A DNA stretch of 64,000 nucleotides from Halomonas sp. M4R1S46 (GCF_025725685.1 NZ_CP107008.1:1488001-1552000), one strand, 5' to 3'. Shown: positions 7,390 through 15,402, numbered from the stretch's first letter. Made by a program: numbers and translations. The notes: a model not told the origin generated them from the sequence alone.

Positions 7390-8355
7390 ATGCGCGTTTT
7401 TGCCAACCCAGTCGGTTCCGGCTCGCTTTGGTTTGACAACCTCACCACCGCCGACGGCACCCCCGTTGCTTACGATCCGCAGGCGCGGGCCTTCCTGCCG
7501 ATGCCGCCCTTCTGCGCCAACCGGGAAGTCATCGGTTGCAATTGGATTGCTCCTGCCCAGGGCGCCTTCTGCCGGTCCTGCACCATGACGGCGCTGGCCC
7601 CAGACCCCGCCATACCCGGCGCCATCCCCAACTGGGCGCAGACCGAAGCCGCCAAGCGCTGGGCGCTTGACAATCTCGGCCGCTGGCACTGGTTCCGGCC
7701 GGAGGATCCGGGCGCGCCTCCCGTTTTTCACCTGGTCGCCGAGGGCCTGACGCCCGTGTTGATGGGGCATGTCGAAGGTGTGGTGACGATCAGCGTGGCT
7801 GAGGCGGACCCGGTCCTGCGCGCCACTCGCCGCCAAGCGCTGGACGAGCCCTACCGCACCATGATCGGCCATATGCGCCACGAGATCGCGCATATGCTCT
7901 GGTGGCGGCTCAGCTTGCGCGAGGATTTCCTCGACGCCTTCCGCGCCATGTTCGGCGACGAGCGCATGGATTACCCCGCTGCGCTCCAGCGCCACTACCA
8001 TGAGGGCCCTCCGCCCGATTGGCGGCAGCGTTTCCTGACCAGCTACGCTTCCTCGCATCCGCATGAGGACTGGGCCGAGACCGCCGCGCATCTGCTGCAC
8101 CTGACCGATATTACCGACAGCTTCGTCGCGGCGGGCCTGTCCTCGCCTGAGCTGCCGAGCCGGGGTTGGGACCCGTATTCGGAACCGGATGCCGAGCGTC
8201 TGATCTATGTCGCGGCCTCCCTCGCAGCGGGGGTCAATCATGTCAATCGCTCCATGGGGTTGTCGGATATCTACCCCTTCGTGCTGTCGGATGCCGCGCG
8301 CCGTAAGCTCACCTTCGTGCATGACTGGCTGCGCCGGGGTGCGCAGGGGCGTTGA
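7390..8355 (+). CDS. Putative zinc-binding metallopeptidase (Peptidase_Mx-like)
   Basis: A 321-residue protein. An N-terminal zinc-ribbon-like cluster (C42, C50, C61, C64) is followed by a zincin motif HEIAH at 164-168 (MRHEIAHMLWWRL). This layout matches the family annotated as putative zinc-binding metallo-peptidase. A conserved HPHEDWAETAAHLLHL follows and probably supplies the third metal ligand. No signal peptide is seen. The ATG after CGGAG is preferred over an upstream TTG. It lies inside the mosaic island; the substrate is unknown. Confidence 0.8.
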   Translation: MRVFANPVGSGSLWFDNLTTADGTPVAYDPQARAFLPMPPFCANREVIGCNWIAPAQGAFCRSCTMTALAPDPAIPGAIPNWAQTEAAKRWALDNLGRWHWFRPEDPGAPPVFHLVAEGLTPVLMGHVEGVVTISVAEADPVLRATRRQALDEPYRTMIGHMRHEIAHMLWWRLSLREDFLDAFRAMFGDERMDYPAALQRHYHEGPPPDWRQRFLTSYASSHPHEDWAETAAHLLHLTDITDSFVAAGLSSPELPSRGWDPYSEPDAERLIYVAASLAAGVNHVNRSMGLSDIYPFVLSDAARRKLTFVHDWLRRGAQGR

Positions 8356-8398
8356 CGCGCTGGGTATCCGAGGGAGGGATTCGAGGATAGCGGGTTGA

Positions 8399-8515
8399 GG
8401 CGAGTTCACGAACGCGCGCGATCACGTTGGTCCGATCCTTTTCGGGTCGCGTGCGGTTGGCAGTGATCTTGCCAGTGAACACAGGCTTACCAAGTTGCAC
8501 GAGAAGCGCCCTCAT
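8399..8515 (-). other. Short antisense coding fragment of unknown origin
   Basis: The minus strand reads MRALLVQLGKPVFTGKITAN and then a charged stretch ending VIARVRELA before running into the 3' end of the peptidase gene in antisense. It has protein-like composition, but no family was recognised and no ribosome site is evident. It may be the N-terminus of a truncated gene; the function is not assignable. Confidence 0.2.
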
Positions 8516-8537
8516 TCTTGGGGGAGGTGGATGGCGC

Positions 8538-8731
8538 GGACGGCGCAGCCGTCCTGTAACGCCGGAACTGTGTGAGTGAACAGGTCATGATGATGCAGCG
8601 CCTGCCAGCCTTCCAATACGAATTGATGCCGCCAGCAACAGGAACCCACCGGAGCGACTCGGGGGCGGCTCAATGCCGCGCCTGAGCGCCGTGGACATCC
8701 CCCGACTTCAGGCGGGGGAGGATGTCAATGA
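8538..8731 (+). mobile_element. IS200/IS605-type relic (tnpB ends plus right-end hairpin)
   Basis: A hairpin GGACGGC/GCCGTCC is followed by a 32-codon frame at 8587-8685 that opens MQRLPAFQYELMP, the characteristic start of IS605-family TnpB. It then jumps to a short tail ending AAQCRA. Eight bases later comes a long hairpin (8694-8726; GACATCC, CCCCG, CGGGGG, GGATGTC) of the kind found at IS605 right ends, followed by AATGAG. It looks like an internally deleted element; no nuclease or TnpA domain remains. Confidence 0.55.
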
Positions 8732-8738
8732 GTAACCT

Positions 8739-10028
8739 ATGACAGCCGAGACCTGGTTCATATTGATTGGAACGCTGCTTCTGGTAGTGGGCTTTACCTT
8801 CTCCTATTTCAAGAGGGTGCCCGCTACCTCTGCCATTTTGTATCTCATGATCGGAGTCATTTTTGGACCGATGGGCTTTGGGTTGTTTCACTTTAACTCA
8901 TTGGAAGAATCGGCTTTATTGGAGCTTCTGACCGAGATAGCTGTACTTATTTCGTTGTATTGCGCCGGCGTGAAAATGCCAGCGCCGGTGACCATCAAGC
9001 GCTGGCAGAACCCCCTGCAACTGGCGGTTTTTTCGATGGCGATTACCGTCGGATTAGTGACGCTGTTCGGCTACTACTGGCTCACTTTGCCCCTTGGGGC
9101 TGCCGTGTTGCTAGGAGCCGTAGTCGCACCGACCGACCCTGTTCTGGCGACCGAAGTTCAGGTTCGCCATGCCGATGATCCTGACCATCTACGTTTTGCA
9201 TTGACCTGCGAGGCCGGAATGAATGACGGCAGCGCCTTCCCGTTCGTGATGCTCGGCCTGGGCTTGCTGGGTCTGCACGATCTTGGCGACGCCGGTTGGC
9301 GTTGGCTGGCAGTGGATGTGTTCTGGGCCAGCGGTGCAGGTATCGGCATCGGTATTCTGGCAGGCTATGGTGTAGGTTGGCTGGTAAACAAGATACGCAC
9401 TACCTTTTTGGATACCGCCTTTCTGGAAAGCTTTCTCGGCCTGGGACTGATAGCGCTCGCCTACGGAGTCAGCTTGTTAGTGGATGCCTGGGGCTTTTTA
9501 GCTGTGTTTAGTGCAGCGGTGGCTCTGCGCCATACCGAACTAAAATTGGCCGGATTAAAGCAAGGGTATTCGGAACGTATCGAGACTCGCCAGGACGATG
9601 AGCCGAAAGCCATAGCGCACGTGCACGTGAGCGAAAGCTCCTTGGTCTTCAACGAACACCTCGAACGGCTAGCAGAAATCGTGCTTGTTTTACTGATCGG
9701 CGGTTCGCTGTTCTGGGATTCCTGGAGCTGGCGAGCCGCTGGCTTCGCGGCGTTTCTGTTTTTTGTCGCCCGCCCCATCAGCGTGCACCTTGGCCTGCTA
9801 GGAAGCAGGGCACCCATGCGTATGCGTCACCTCGTGGGCTGGTTTGGTGTCCGTGGTATTGGCTCGCTTTACTATCTCATGTACGCCATCCAACACGGGC
9901 TGCCAGAGGATATAGCACTGGAATTGATACACTTGACCCTGGTGGTGGTGGCCTTGTCGATCCTGGTTCACGGGGTCAGCGTCAAACCCACTATTGCTCG
10001 CTATTGGCGTTCGAGGAAGCCTCGGTAA
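8739..10028 (+). CDS. CPA1-family cation:proton antiporter
   Basis: A 429-residue membrane protein with about 12 hydrophobic segments. The transport core shows APTDPVLATEV and a downstream CEAGMNDGSAFPFV, the Asp-bearing motifs of NhaP-type Na+/H+ exchangers. A hydrophilic loop (ETRQDDEPKAIAHVHVSES) lies two thirds along. Codon use and GC are lower than in the flanking chromosome, consistent with acquisition. The ATG is only 13 bases beyond the IS605-type hairpin and has no strong ribosome site, so its native leader may be lost. Confidence 0.9.
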   Translation: MTAETWFILIGTLLLVVGFTFSYFKRVPATSAILYLMIGVIFGPMGFGLFHFNSLEESALLELLTEIAVLISLYCAGVKMPAPVTIKRWQNPLQLAVFSMAITVGLVTLFGYYWLTLPLGAAVLLGAVVAPTDPVLATEVQVRHADDPDHLRFALTCEAGMNDGSAFPFVMLGLGLLGLHDLGDAGWRWLAVDVFWASGAGIGIGILAGYGVGWLVNKIRTTFLDTAFLESFLGLGLIALAYGVSLLVDAWGFLAVFSAAVALRHTELKLAGLKQGYSERIETRQDDEPKAIAHVHVSESSLVFNEHLERLAEIVLVLLIGGSLFWDSWSWRAAGFAAFLFFVARPISVHLGLLGSRAPMRMRHLVGWFGVRGIGSLYYLMYAIQHGLPEDIALELIHLTLVVVALSILVHGVSVKPTIARYWRSRKPR

Positions 10029-10248
10029 TAGCGATAACCTCACGGTGCCACTCTGCTGAGTTCAGGCACCTACCCTGTCAGCGAGCAGCGATCACGATCC
10101 GCGACTGACCACTCGTGAAGGGGGATCACCGTTCGTATATGGAGTCCTCCCCGTTTGCCAGGAGCAATCGCGGACAGCTCCCTTTTCTCCCAGACCCCAT
10201 TTGCTCCGCCATCTCCGGGCTAGCGCTCAACCGCCTCAGAGGATCAGG

Positions 10249-10895
10249 ATGATGAAACGTCACCTGTGCCCTGATCGTGCTGATGGCGCCTTCCGCCCGT
10301 GCGGAGCAGATCGTCGCTGCCAGGTATGCCGAGCCGGTCGAGCGGTACGGGCATTATGCCCTGGGTTGGCCGCATGAATACGCGCGGTTGGTCGCGACGA
10401 CCGACGCCGGGCGAGACGTGGGGCTGGAATTGCCCCAGGGATGAGGTGTTCGAGGACCTGGCGCCGCGCCTCGTGCGACTGGCGGATCGGGCGCCGGCGG
10501 AATTGCTCGCCATCGTCAGCTCGCGTGACGGCGGGGCGCGGCTGGCACTGGTCGGCCTCGATGGCAATCGGCTGGAGGTCGTGGCGCAGTCGGCCCCGAT
10601 CGGTAGGCCGAACCGTTGGCTCAACCCGGTCGGCGTCGCCGACCTGAACGGCAACGGTGAGGCGGAGATCGCCGCGGTGACGACACCCCACCTGGGTGGC
10701 GTGCTGAGGGTCTACCGACGCCGCGGTGAGCGCCTGGTGGAGATCCACTCGCTGAGCGGCTTCTCGAACCATGCCTATGGCTCCCCTGAGCTGGGTATGT
10801 CGAGGCCCGCGCGGATCGACGGGCGCATGCAGCTATTGGTGCCCGACGGGCGGCGGGCGAGTGTGAGCGCCATCATGCTGAGCGACGCGGAGTGA
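10249..10895 (+). pseudogene. FG-GAP/VCBS-like exported protein, broken by two frameshifts
   Basis: Three frames together give one protein. The start is ATG ATG AAA CGT in one frame. A signal peptide core (LIVLMAPSARAEQIVA) and ERYGHYALGWPHEYARL follow in a second, stopping at 10444. DEVFEDLAPRLVRLAD onward is in a third, running to the final stop. The C-terminal part has ADLNGNGEAEIAAVTTPHLG and LVPDGRR, typical of beta-propeller FG-GAP repeats. Two single-base shifts are needed to join the pieces, so it is a decayed gene unless they are sequencing errors. Confidence 0.65.
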
Positions 10896-10896
10896 C

Positions 10897-11085
10897 CTGA
10901 CCATCGGCCGCCTGGTGGACGCCGCCAACCACGCCCACTGGACCCGCATCCTCGAGATGAGCGACGAGGAGGTGCTCCACACCTACTCCAGCACTCCGCA
11001 GTGGGAGGTGCCCTGGTTCGTCGCCACCCTCCAGGAATCGGCGCGCCTCGTGAAGCGCTGGAACGAGCCCCGGCCTTCATCTTGA
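10897..11085 (+). pseudogene. C-terminal fragment of an unidentified gene
   Basis: The frame LTIGRLVDAANHAHWTRILE, then EMSDEEVLHTYSS and TPQWEVPWFVATLQESARLV, has strong protein character and ends in a stop. It has no start codon at its upstream border, which abuts the end of the broken FG-GAP gene. It is best read as the tail of a gene truncated by rearrangement. An internal ATG at 10957 could yield a 42-residue product. Family not recognised. Confidence 0.35.
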
Positions 11086-11269
11086 GCCGGCGATGCCGAT
11101 AAGACGTTATGCCGGCTCCAAACCGCCATGGCTCGGGGCCAGGATTATAAAGATAACCCCTCGGGATGCTCCATTCGGCACAGTGCAAGCGGACCTTTTG
11201 CAGTCAAGGAGCCGGTTGCATAGGCTTGAAGATCAAGACCACTTAGATGGCCACTGGGAACGCCGGGAC

Positions 11270-11344
11270 TACCACATGGATGGCAGGGCGCCATCACGGC
11301 GTGCAGGGTAGGGCGGTAGCGTGCCCGGACTGTCTGACGTTCCG
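11270..11344. repeat. Integron-flank repeat, copy B
   Basis: The partner of 2175-2252, sharing ACTACC.CATGGATGGC, GCGTGCA.GGTAGG and CGGTAGC.TGCCCGG. It ends at a minus-strand stop preceded by codons for GRPLG, close to the RSPLG end of the integrase remnant at locus A. Between this copy and the attI-like site of locus B an IS5-type fragment replaces the integrase body. Confidence 0.55.
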
Positions 11345-11364
11345 CTACCCCAGCGGGCGTCCTG

Positions 11365-11457
11365 GCCCGGCGACAGTGTGAACGTCAGCGGCCATCCATG
11401 TCGGTCGTAGACGAGATGGATCTTGGTGGTCAAGCCGCCCCGGCGACGCCCCAACGC
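11365..11457 (-). pseudogene. IS5-family transposase, second frame, truncated
   Basis: GRRRGGLTTKIHLVYDRHG, then WPLTFTLSPGQ, is the conserved start of the catalytic second half of IS427-type transposases. After LSPGQ the family sequence ends and the frame continues into unrelated integron-flank DNA. The second Asp and the Glu of the DDE triad are missing. Confidence 0.75.
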
Positions 11458-11462
11458 ATGGT

Positions 11463-11831
11463 CTACCGGTTCGCCCGTTCCCCCTTTTTGCCGCTTCCCG
11501 AGGCGGCACGGGTGGCGCGAACGGCTGTGGAGTCGATCATCCAGGTGTCCAGGTCCATCAGGCCATCCTCGCGAAGCTTGAGCTGGAGGCGCGCCAGCAC
11601 GGCGTCGAAGGTGCCATCATCACGCCACTGGCGGAATCGGGTATATACCGTGCTCCAAGGGCCATAGCGCTCGGGTAAGTCACGCCATTTGGCCCCTGAG
11701 CACAAGACCCAGAAGATGCCGTTCAGCACCTGACGATCATCTCGCCTTGGCCGGCTCATCGACTGGTGTGGCGAGACGATGTCCTTGATCAGCGACCAGC
11801 TGCGGTCGGATAGCTCGTAGCGTCCTGCCAT
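11463..11831 (-). CDS. IS5-family transposase, first frame (InsA-like N-terminal part)
   Basis: A 122-residue product (MAGRYELSDRSWSLIKDIVS) with the conserved WxDLPERYGPWSTVYTRFRQW segment and MIDSTAVRATRAASG, which carries the first catalytic Asp. The frame ends GKKGERANR near an A5G5 run (AAAAAGGGGG), the usual site of programmed frameshifting into the second frame in IS427-type elements. Since the second frame is truncated, no active transposase can be made. Confidence 0.85.
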   Translation of the reverse strand: MAGRYELSDRSWSLIKDIVSPHQSMSRPRRDDRQVLNGIFWVLCSGAKWRDLPERYGPWSTVYTRFRQWRDDGTFDAVLARLQLKLREDGLMDLDTWMIDSTAVRATRAASGSGKKGERANR

Positions 11832-11891
11832 ATCTCACCTATGCTGCTGTGGCATAGGAGAAATTAGCAAAATCTACTTTTCATAAAAAGC

Positions 11892-11955
11892 CTAGATAAT
11901 AACGTGCAGGCGTGTTCATCAAATATCAAAGCGTGCAGTCTAAACACTGTTAGCG
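11892..11955 (+). other. attI-like site, locus B
   Basis: It matches the site at 2403-2473: CTAGATA, AACGTGCaGGCGtGTTCAT, CAAATATCA, TCTAAACACTGTTA. It ends in GTTAGCG and precedes a cassette gene (terC-like) that carries its own attC. The similarity of two such sites, each next to a degraded integrase flank, supports reading both as attI sites of related integrons. Confidence 0.5.
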
Positions 11956-12042
11956 TTGAGGGTGTTTCGAAGGGAGGTAACAGAACACGTTACCCGATCA
12001 GTGGTGACACTTCTTGGTAACTTTAACCAGGGATAACCAGGA

Positions 12043-13074
12043 ATGGATATGGACGTAATCTGGCTGTGGACCGGTTTCAATCTGTTCGTAATTCTGTTGT
12101 TAGCTCTGGATCTCGGGGTCCTGCACCGGGGCGATCGGGTGATTACAGTGCGCGAAGCGTTGTGGCTGAGCTTTGGGTACATCGTTTTGGCGATGATCTT
12201 TGCGGTCGGCCTCTTTGTCTTCATGAGCCGAGAAGCAGGGTACGAGTTTCTTACGGGCTATTTCATCGAGAAGAGTCTCAGCGTCGACAACATCTTTGTC
12301 TTCGTGCTCATTTTTATGCACTTTGGAGTATCACCCCAATACCAATATCGGGTGCTCTTTTGGGGGGTGCTGGGCGCTCTGATCATGCGGGGAGGCCTCA
12401 TATTGGTCGGGTCCGCCGTGATCGACGCATTTCATTGGGTGATCTACCTGTTTGGAGCGTTCCTAGTTTTTACCGGCGTCAAAATGCTGATCACCGTAGG
12501 TCAGGAGCCGGATTTGGACAAGAACCGTGTGGCGATGTTCATGCAACGACACTTCCGGGTGACAGAAGATTTCATTGGCCGACAATTCTTTGCCCGCCAG
12601 AATGGTGTACTGTACATCACACCCTTGTTTATCGTGCTGGTGCTGGTTGAGCTGACTGACGTGGTGTTCGCACTGGATTCCATTCCAGCTATTTTTTCTA
12701 TTACTACCGACCCTTTCATTGTTTACACGTCCAACGTATTCGCCATCCTAGGTCTACGGGCACTGTATTTTGCGCTGGTGGGCGTCATACACCGTTTCCA
12801 CTACCTTAAGTATGGGCTCTCCCTGGTTCTGATATTCGTTGGCGTGAAGATGTTGGTGAACGCCTATTTCGGAACGAAGTTCATTCCGACGGAATTGGCG
12901 TTGTTGATCACCGCAGTTCTGATCGGCGGGTCAATGCTAATATCTATAGTCCGTACACGAAATCTCACGGAGGCGGAGCGTGCGGCAGAAGCTGGCAAGG
13001 CTGGAGCGTGGTGGGTACCCGGCAGCCCTGCACGGTCTGACAAGGCTAAAAGACCTCCGGCAAGCCCGGAATGA
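12043..13074 (+). CDS. Integron cassette: TerC/Alx-family membrane protein
   Basis: A 343-residue integral membrane protein of the TerC family, linked to manganese export (Alx/MntX) and tellurite or stress resistance. The paired signatures are present: EKSLSVDNIFVFVLIF (acidic E76 and D82) and ELTDVVFALDSIPAIF. About nine membrane spans are followed by a basic tail. Base composition is about half AT, unlike the neighbouring chromosome. An attC lies 26 bases after the stop and an attI-like site upstream, so this long gene behaves as a cassette. No yybP-ykoY riboswitch was recognised upstream. Confidence 0.92.
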   Translation: MDMDVIWLWTGFNLFVILLLALDLGVLHRGDRVITVREALWLSFGYIVLAMIFAVGLFVFMSREAGYEFLTGYFIEKSLSVDNIFVFVLIFMHFGVSPQYQYRVLFWGVLGALIMRGGLILVGSAVIDAFHWVIYLFGAFLVFTGVKMLITVGQEPDLDKNRVAMFMQRHFRVTEDFIGRQFFARQNGVLYITPLFIVLVLVELTDVVFALDSIPAIFSITTDPFIVYTSNVFAILGLRALYFALVGVIHRFHYLKYGLSLVLIFVGVKMLVNAYFGTKFIPTELALLITAVLIGGSMLISIVRTRNLTEAERAAEAGKAGAWWVPGSPARSDKAKRPPASPE

Positions 13075-13100
13075 TCCATGTTCGCGGTTTATTAAGTGCC

Positions 13101-13179
13101 GTATAACAAAGCGGCGGCAGGCGGAGCCATTTTCCGCTCCTCCGTCGCTCCAAATGGCCCGCTGGGCCGGGCGTTAACA
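13101..13179 (+). other. attC site (79 bp) after the terC-like cassette
   Basis: It starts at GTATAAC and ends at GTTAACA. The inner arms GCGGaGCCATTT and AAATGGCCCGC pair completely except for one extra A, in the same place as in the cassette 2 site. The 3' half (CCCGCTGGGCCGGGCGTTA) is nearly identical to that site. Good attC architecture, with imperfect outer cores. Confidence 0.7.
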
Positions 13180-13180
13180 C

Positions 13181-13819
13181 ATGAGTATAGCTGGAAAAAC
13201 CTTTCTTTTGAATGAATATATGCTTCCAGTAATCGGATTTTCTCACCATTCCTTTTATGTCGGACTGTTGCCGATCGTCATCTGTTGTCTTCTCGCTCCC
13301 AGCCAGAGCTACGCTGATGACCTGAGATTACAGAGCCTCAGCATGCGCGCACGAGTTTCAGAGAAGACCTTGCTTGGAGAAGAGGCGCCGGAGAATTTCG
13401 AGGAGTACGACGTGTCGGCTAACTTCGAGTTACCATGGGAGCGCTACTCCACTTCAGACTGGGGTGTGGGAACCCGTTTGATGGCGAGTACCGGGATGTT
13501 GCGGGGAGCGGGGGAAAAGGCTCTCGTCGTTTCTCTCATCCCTGAATTGACGCTGGGGAGTGAAGACGGGCGCTTTATCCTGGATCTGGGAGCAGGTGGA
13601 GCACTGTTCAGTAGGCATCGCTTTGGGACGCAGGATTATGGCGGGCCTTTCCAGTTTGCCCTGACCGTGGGCGTCGGTGTTACGTTATATAAAAACCTGG
13701 GGCTAGGCTATCGGTTTCTTCACTATTCCGATGCCGGCGTTAATGGATCTGACACGACCGGGGCCGATTTTCACATGATTGAGTTAAGCTACAGGTTTAG
13801 ATCGTCGCCGATTAGATAA
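13181..13819 (+). CDS. PagL-like lipid A 3-O-deacylase (acyloxyacyl hydrolase family)
   Basis: A 212-residue outer-membrane beta-barrel candidate. A signal peptide covers about residues 1-45 (hydrophobic VGLLPIVICCLLAP, cleavage after SQSYA). The C-terminal third holds the PagL signature GLGYRFLHYSDAG with H181 and S183, followed by HMIELSYRF, where E201 could complete the triad. PagL enzymes remove the 3-position acyl chain from lipid A. The first ATG begins two bases after the attC core; a later ATG (residue 14) is possible. No clear attC follows, so it may be the last, partly decayed, cassette. Confidence 0.75.
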   Translation: MSIAGKTFLLNEYMLPVIGFSHHSFYVGLLPIVICCLLAPSQSYADDLRLQSLSMRARVSEKTLLGEEAPENFEEYDVSANFELPWERYSTSDWGVGTRLMASTGMLRGAGEKALVVSLIPELTLGSEDGRFILDLGAGGALFSRHRFGTQDYGGPFQFALTVGVGVTLYKNLGLGYRFLHYSDAGVNGSDTTGADFHMIELSYRFRSSPIR

Positions 13820-13867
13820 GTTGTCGCCATTTTTCATGGTCAAGAGTTCTCTGGCAAACCAGGAAGA

Positions 13868-14122
13868 TTGCCAAGTGAGCAAGAGCTTTTATCCCGGGAG
13901 ATTCATGAGGGAGGTCTGAAAACGAAGGTGGCGGATGGTATTCTCTTGAGAAATCAGGGCGTTCCGCCAAGAACCTGGTTCCAGAGGACCATCCGCTATG
14001 GGTGGAACTGTATTCAGGGTAGACCAGTAACGCCCCGGCTGGTCTCGCTCTGCGAGGAGCTTCTCATCGCCGGTGCTGCGGCGACAATCATCATAATGAC
14101 TGTACTTGGGCTCAGTAGCTAG
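13868..14122 (+). CDS. Hypothetical protein with C-terminal membrane segment
   Basis: An 84-residue frame from a TTG start. A basic, soluble N-terminal part (GVPPRTWFQRTIRYGWN) is followed by a hydrophobic C-terminal stretch (LLIAGAAATIIIMTVLGL). No family was recognised. It lies at the edge of the low-GC island. The coding nature is plausible from composition and the membrane helix but uncertain because of the weak start. Confidence 0.4.
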   Translation: MPSEQELLSREIHEGGLKTKVADGILLRNQGVPPRTWFQRTIRYGWNCIQGRPVTPRLVSLCEELLIAGAAATIIIMTVLGLSS

Positions 14123-14359
14123 CATCAATCGCTACGCAGTAGAGTCCAGTTCGTCGCAAATTCGCGACCCTCACGCCGTGGCAGGGCGACGTTTGCGTAT
14201 AGACTGGTAAATAACCGTACCTCGACACCATCGACGAGCCGGCCCTGTCGCCGATGTCGTGGCTTCACCGCTCCGAGAGGGAGACGGTGAAAGAGAGGCC
14301 ACGGGGCAAGGGCCCCCGCAGGAGGCGGATGTTCGATCCATTCCATCGGGGAGGCTGTC

Positions 14360-15307
14360 ATGAAAAGACTCATTGTTGTTCTCTTGGCCCTGGCGCTCGG
14401 ACTGGTGACCCACCAGGCCCTCGCCCAGCGCCAGTTCTTGACCATCGGCACCGCCAGCGTGGTGGGTATCTACTATCCCGTGGGGGGCGCCACGGGGCAG
14501 ATCATCAACCAGGCCGATGTGGGCCTGCGGGCCACGGTGGAAGCCACCGGTGGTTCCGCCTTCAATGTCCGAGCCTTGGCCGCCGGGGAACTCGACCTGG
14601 CCCTGGCCCAGTCCGACGTGGTCTATCAGGCCTATAACGGCGAGGCGGGGTTCGAGGGGGAGGCGGTACCCGAACTGCGCACCGTGATGGGCCTGCATGC
14701 CGAACCGCTGCATCTGGTCTGCTCCCGGGAGTCCGGGATCACCAGCGTGCGCGATATCGTCGGCAAGCGGATCAACATCGGCAACCCCGGCTCCGGCATC
14801 CGCTTCACCGTGGAGCAGGCGCTGGCGGCGCTGGAGATCGATCTGGACGACTTCGATGCGTATAACCTGACCGCCCCCGAAGGGGTGGATTTCCTGCGTG
14901 ACCGTCGGGTCGACTGTTTCTTCTTCACCGTGGGCGTCGGTGGGGCCGCGTTGCAGGACATCAGCACCACCCAGGACGTGGTCTTCGTGCCCATGGACGA
15001 CCCGGGGTTCGAGGCCCTGGTGGAAGAGTTCCCCTATTACGCCTTCACCGAGGTGCCCGCCGGTACCTATCGTGGCCAGGAGGAGGACATCACCCTGTTC
15101 GGCGTCAAGGCGCTGTTCGTCACCACCACCGATCTGGACGAGGAGGTGGTCTACAAGGTCACCAAGGCGGTACTCGACAATCTCGAGGACTTCACCCGGA
15201 TCCATCCGGCCCTCAACCTCCTCACCGCAGAGGACTTCCTGAGCGGCCTCGGCGCCCCGCTGCATCCCGGGGCCGAGCGGGCCTATCAGGAGGCCGGCCT
15301 GCAGTAG
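14360..15307 (+). CDS. TRAP transporter solute receptor, TAXI family
   Basis: A 315-residue periplasmic binding protein with a signal peptide (MKRLIVVLLALALG to HQALAQ). The TAXI signature begins right after it: FLTIGTASVVGIYYPVGGA, then INQ and VRALAAGELDLALAQSDVVY. It binds a carboxylate-type substrate, perhaps glutamate or 2-oxoglutarate as in some relatives, and delivers it to the fused permease encoded 95 bases downstream. A GGGGAGG ribosome site precedes the ATG. Substrate not predictable. Confidence 0.93.
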   Translation: MKRLIVVLLALALGLVTHQALAQRQFLTIGTASVVGIYYPVGGATGQIINQADVGLRATVEATGGSAFNVRALAAGELDLALAQSDVVYQAYNGEAGFEGEAVPELRTVMGLHAEPLHLVCSRESGITSVRDIVGKRINIGNPGSGIRFTVEQALAALEIDLDDFDAYNLTAPEGVDFLRDRRVDCFFFTVGVGGAALQDISTTQDVVFVPMDDPGFEALVEEFPYYAFTEVPAGTYRGQEEDITLFGVKALFVTTTDLDEEVVYKVTKAVLDNLEDFTRIHPALNLLTAEDFLSGLGAPLHPGAERAYQEAGLQ

Positions 15308-15345
15308 GGGCGGCGGCTCTTTCGAGAGCTTTTTCTCGGACCCGC

Positions 15346-15368
15346 GGCCGGGGCCATGGGCCCCGGCC
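15346..15368. promoter_or_regulatory. Perfect 10-bp-arm hairpin between TRAP receptor and permease
   Basis: GGCCGGGGCC and its exact inverse flank a 3-base loop in the short gap between the two TRAP genes. There is no U-run, so it is not a standard terminator. Its likely role is to stabilise the receptor mRNA or reduce readthrough, giving more receptor than permease. Confidence 0.55.
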
Positions 15369-15402
15369 GGCTTCTCGCACGGCCACTCCGTGAGGCACCG
15401 CC

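Larger units (their letters stand above)
11360..11870 (-). mobile_element. Truncated IS5-family (IS427-type) element
   Basis: It reads leftward. An intact first frame is followed by the start of the second transposase frame, which is cut after TFTLSPGQ where it joins integron-flank DNA. About 60 percent of the element remains. The intact left end lies a little upstream of the first ATG, near CTATGCTGCTGTGGCATAG, but the exact terminus could not be fixed. It sits where the intI body of locus B should be. Confidence 0.65.

Noticed and set aside
8694..8726. Ordinary rho-independent terminator for the peptidase gene
   Set aside because: It is 340 bp from the stop, has no U-run, and sits next to a TnpB-like start, so an IS605 right end explains it better.
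11950..12042. yybP-ykoY manganese riboswitch upstream of the terC-like gene
   Set aside because: The conserved loop sequences of that riboswitch class could not be found; only a short hairpin-like GTAAC/GTTAC pair is present.
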